Source: Acidianus hospitalis
GTDB lineage: Archaea > Thermoproteota > Thermoprotei_A > Sulfolobales > Sulfolobaceae
DNA: 8,298 bases
Direction of reading: 5' to 3'
Assembly (NCBI GenBank): GCA_046533895.1
Contig: JAWDOK010000032.1
Coordinates: 1 to 8,298, forward strand
Below are positions 6,323 through 8,298 of the stretch, one piece after another. Position numbers and translations under genes: made by a program. How positions within the stretch are numbered: position 1 is the stretch's first letter; the number at the start of each line of letters is the position of its first letter. The notes under the pieces are model-generated. The model did not search any database, was not told the origin of the DNA, and worked only from the letters and a program-made list of their open reading frames with translations.

Positions 6323-7477
6323 ATGGTCACTTACTTAGTAGAAAAGGAAATAGGAAGTAAGGAAGAACCTAAAGTAAGGATAATAAGGAGAACGGACGAT
6401 AGACTTAGTTATACCTTTGACTCGTCTAGAATTTCTAGGCTTTATATTCCTTATACAATGAAAGAAAGAATGGACGAGATTATAGAAACTCTGAATAAAA
6501 GCCCCTTCACTAAATTAAGTAGAATAAGTAGTGAAGAACTGGACAAGGTCCTTCTCATCTTAAGAAGATACCCCAACTTATTTAATTCAATAGACTTCTT
6601 TTCCGCGGATGATATAGTATTATCTGAATTTGATGAAGAAGGAAGAATTAATGGAAGAAAGAGAAAGTTTAAGATAAAGGACAAAATTTATGAAATAATA
6701 GGAAATAAAAGCATAATAGTTAAGGAAAAATATTATGAAATTGCTAAGAAAATTAATGCGTTAAAAGTTGAAATCACATTTAATAGCTATGATAGAGGAT
6801 TTAAGATATCAAGTCTTGGAAATTTATTAATGGTTAAAAGTAAAAAAGGATATAAGGAATATTTCTTTGACAGGTTTTCCGTAATCATAGAAAGAATGCT
6901 AAAAAAAGAGGATATAGAAACTGTAAAGAAATACAAAGGAAAAATTTTCCATTTTACTAAAGATTACGGAACAACGCTAATAGATGGAATAGCATTAAAG
7001 AAATTCTATATAGATGGAAAAGAAAGTGGCATAGAAGAGCTAAGGAAAATAGCGGGAGAATTTTCTGCAGAAATTTCAAAGCATTCCTTTAGCTGGTTTA
7101 AAGGCCATGAAATAACTACTTCGCAAGTCCAAATTCCTCATACTCAATTTGATTATTCAGTAGACGACCTAAATCTTCTAAAAGATGTTTCTAATCTGGA
7201 CAAAGGATATTTCGTATACAGCAACCTTAACATTTATAGTTACGACTACGGATTTACCATAAAATTAAAAGACGGAAAACCTACTTTTTTCAAACTAAAT
7301 GAAAGTGTGAAAAGTATAGATGCAAAAAATTTTGATATTGTAGCTTCTGAAGTTCCGCCCTCAGGAAGAGGTAAATTACTAATTTACACAGCTCTTGGAT
7401 TTAAAAAAGAGAATAATCTTAATCCTATAAAATTTATATCAAAGGATGGAATTAGGATGAAGAAGATTTCACATTAG
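6323..7477 (+). CDS. hypothetical protein, 384 aa
   Basis: A lysine- and tyrosine-rich soluble protein that I do not recognise. Residues 1-45 look like strands, 45-100 are helical (MKERMDEIIETLNKS, then SSEELDKVLLILRRYP), and 100-220 mix short strands with a lysine-rich helix (FFDRFSVIIERMLKKEDIE, 181-199). Residues 225-384 contain HSFSWFKGHEI (254-264) and a C-terminal part with VASEVPPSGRGKLLIY (341-356). No P-loop, metal-binding cysteine set, signal peptide or membrane segment is visible. A nuclease or Argonaute-like identity was considered because of the pairing with another large unknown gene, but no matching catalytic motif was found. The ATG follows a well-placed TATA-like box. Its TAG overlaps the TAA of the convergent zinc-ribbon gene by sharing bases 7475-7476. 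Confidence 0.74.
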   Translation: MVTYLVEKEIGSKEEPKVRIIRRTDDRLSYTFDSSRISRLYIPYTMKERMDEIIETLNKSPFTKLSRISSEELDKVLLILRRYPNLFNSIDFFSADDIVLSEFDEEGRINGRKRKFKIKDKIYEIIGNKSIIVKEKYYEIAKKINALKVEITFNSYDRGFKISSLGNLLMVKSKKGYKEYFFDRFSVIIERMLKKEDIETVKKYKGKIFHFTKDYGTTLIDGIALKKFYIDGKESGIEELRKIAGEFSAEISKHSFSWFKGHEITTSQVQIPHTQFDYSVDDLNLLKDVSNLDKGYFVYSNLNIYSYDYGFTIKLKDGKPTFFKLNESVKSIDAKNFDIVASEVPPSGRGKLLIYTALGFKKENNLNPIKFISKDGIRMKKISH

Positions 7478-7938
7478 AGTGGATTTCCACAATTCATACA
7501 GAACCAGGCGTGTGGAGGGTTTCTGAAACCACATGCATTACAAATTTTCTCTTGCATTGGAGGCATCATAGGTTGTTGAGTCATAGGTTGGAACATTGGT
7601 TGATTAAACGTAGGCTGGAATGTTGTTTGGCTAACTAACCTTTCTATCTCCTTCATTATATCATGTTCTACCTTTACGTTATAAATTTCCTCAACACCTT
7701 CTACTGCAGCTAAGGGCATAAAAACCATCGCTGCTACAACATCCTCTGCAACTTCTCCCGCCTTTAACCAATTTGACATTCCTATATCTACTTGTAAAAA
7801 TCCTTGACCTCCATAAAGCCTTACCGTAAAAGCCCTATCTGCACCAAAAATCGTCCTTAATATTCCTTCCTTTTTAGCCTGAACAACTACGTAGTTACCT
7901 GTTTGTAAAATTTGAGTTTTATACCCTTTTCCTGCCAA
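7474..7938 (-). CDS. zinc-ribbon protein with conserved N-terminal domain, possibly N-terminally truncated
   Basis: The open frame from the TTG at 7938 gives 154 aa. The N-terminal domain (1-102) includes GKGYKTQILQTGNYVVVQAK-like strands, a GADRAFTVRL segment (32-41) and a hydrophobic helix AEDVVAAMVFMPLAAVEG (64-81). A linker (107-129) repeats QP with Phe or Met (QPTF, QPMF, QPMT, QQPMMPPM). The C-terminus is a zinc ribbon C133-x2-C136-x10-C147-x2-C150 (CNACGF, CMNCGNPL). This build resembles small zinc-ribbon proteins of bacteria and archaea with no settled function. The TTG start is doubtful: it has no Shine-Dalgarno sequence and no box at the right distance, and the same frame continues upstream through a TAA (7951-7953) to an ATG at 8004 that does have a correctly placed TATA-like box. 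The gene is therefore either disrupted by a nonsense change, read through, or restarted internally. Tail-to-tail with the 384-aa gene, overlapping it by 4 nt. Confidence 0.7.
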   Translation of the reverse strand: MAGKGYKTQILQTGNYVVVQAKKEGILRTIFGADRAFTVRLYGGQGFLQVDIGMSNWLKAGEVAEDVVAAMVFMPLAAVEGVEEIYNVKVEHDIMKEIERLVSQTTFQPTFNQPMFQPMTQQPMMPPMQEKICNACGFRNPPHAWFCMNCGNPL

Positions 7939-7950
7939 CCAAGTTTCTAA

Positions 7951-8004
7951 TTACATTCCTAACTGGTAAGGGTCTACATATACTCCTTGAAAGGTCTTAT
8001 TCAT
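7951..8004 (-). pseudogene. detached first 17 codons of the zinc-ribbon gene, ended by an in-frame TAA
   Basis: ATG at 8004 reads MNKTFQGVYVDPYQLGM and stops at TAA 7951-7953. It is in the same frame as the zinc-ribbon gene (66 nt between ATG 8004 and TTG 7938), and after the TAA the frame continues LETW and then the listed protein. LETWLAGKGYKTQIL looks like the helix-then-strand opening expected of the domain, so residues after the stop appear to be part of the ancestral protein. A single base change from a Tyr codon (TAT or TAC) to TAA would explain it. It could instead be a sequencing error, a readthrough codon or an upstream regulatory ORF. Confidence 0.5.
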
Positions 8005-8024
8005 AAATCGAGAACATAAAATAA

Positions 8025-8033
8025 GGTTAAAAA
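8025..8033 (-). promoter_or_regulatory. TATA-like box for the zinc-ribbon gene
   Basis: TTTTTAACC on the minus strand, 21-29 nt upstream of the ATG at 8004 and 87-95 nt from the TTG at 7938. Its position favours 8004 as the original leaderless start. Confidence 0.45.
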
Positions 8034-8059
8034 CTTTTTTATAAAGTATCTAGAATAAG

Positions 8060-8068
8060 CTTAAAAAG
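8060..8068 (+). promoter_or_regulatory. TATA-like box for the MFS transporter gene
   Basis: CTTAAAAAG, 29-37 nt upstream of the ATG at 8097, which would give a transcript with a leader of only a few nucleotides. It stands back to back with the zinc-ribbon gene promoter, making a divergent promoter region. Confidence 0.4.
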
Positions 8069-8096
8069 TTAGATTCCGAACAAATCATGTTTTATT

Positions 8097-8298
8097 ATGT
8101 CGGAGGACTTTGGTTTCAAATATTTGCTTATTTCTAGAATATTTAGAAGTATAGGATTAATTTTCGTTACTATCTCATCTCCTCTGTACTTAAAGGCTTT
8201 AGGATATTCCCCTTTACTCATAGGTTTAGTGTTTTCCGCAGTTGTAGGATTTACTGCAATTCTTTCACTTTCCTTAGGGTTTTTAGGAGATAGGAAAG
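8097..8298 (+). CDS. major facilitator superfamily transporter, N-terminal part (cut by window edge)
   Basis: The first 67 residues of a membrane transporter. After a short cytoplasmic start (MSEDFGFK) comes a first membrane helix at about 9-31 (SRIFRSIGLIFVTISSPLYL), a loop LKALGYSP, and a second helix at about 40-62. The second helix ends in GFLGDRK (61-67), which matches MFS motif A (G-x-L-x-D-R/K) between helices 2 and 3. The frame is open to the end of the window, so the remaining ten or so helices and the substrate are unknown. An earlier ATG at 8087 is in another frame and stops after 16 codons, so 8097 is the start. Archaeal MFS proteins with this opening transport sugars, organic acids or drugs. 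Confidence 0.78.
   Translation, partial: MSEDFGFKYLLISRIFRSIGLIFVTISSPLYLKALGYSPLLIGLVFSAVVGFTAILSLSLGFLGDRK

Noticed and set aside
6451..6684. 77-codon minus-strand open frame with hydrophobic Ser/Leu-rich product
   Set aside because: It is antisense within the 384-aa gene; the Ser/Leu richness is what lysine/glutamate-rich sense codons give when read backwards.
6323..7477. Argonaute- or NurA-like nuclease identity for the 384-aa protein
   Set aside because: No catalytic D-E-D-D/H-type set or NurA-type N-terminal Asp motif could be placed, and there is no HerA-like ATPase next to it.
8087..8137. ATG at 8087 as start of the transporter
   Set aside because: This frame stops after 16 codons (TAG); the MFS frame begins at the ATG at 8097.

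Overview
The window looks like chromosomal DNA from a thermoacidophilic crenarchaeon of the order Sulfolobales. The evidence is low G+C, small tightly packed genes, and TATA-like boxes about 21-30 nt upstream of start codons with no room for a leader (leaderless transcription). Protein composition is rich in K, E, I and Y, and HEPN/MNT gene pairs of this kind are common in that group. The assignment is by inference; no rRNA or other marker gene is present.

Layout from left to right. (1) 16-1965, minus: a stand-alone molybdenum/tungsten bis-PGD oxidoreductase of the formate dehydrogenase H type, with the [4Fe-4S] cysteines and an active-site cysteine in place of selenocysteine. The next gene of that operon may begin at the left edge. 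(2) 2059-3939, minus: a four-gene cluster, read in the order unknown 183-aa protein, CxxCxxxCC (YkgJ-like) metal-binding protein, HEPN-domain protein, MNT nucleotidyltransferase. The last three are joined by start/stop contact or overlap, so a HEPN/MNT toxin-antitoxin-like pair appears to be translationally linked to a metal-cluster protein. (3) 3989-4102, minus: a 37-codon ORF with its own promoter-like box. (4) 4139-6247, minus, and 6323-7477, plus: two large unrecognised proteins (702 and 384 aa), divergently transcribed from a 75-bp spacer holding two mirror-placed TATA-like boxes. (5) 7474-7938, minus: a protein with a conserved N-terminal domain, a Q/P/M-rich linker and a C-terminal zinc ribbon. 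Its reading frame, promoter and apparent original ATG extend to 8004, but a TAA at 7951-7953 interrupts it. (6) 8097-8298, plus: the start of a major facilitator superfamily transporter, cut by the window edge.

No CRISPR array, tRNA, rRNA, insertion sequence or long repeat was seen. The most notable points are the in-frame stop near the start of the zinc-ribbon gene, the YkgJ-HEPN-MNT linkage in which the HEPN protein lacks the RNase motif, the divergent pair of large unknown proteins, and the 37-codon ORF.
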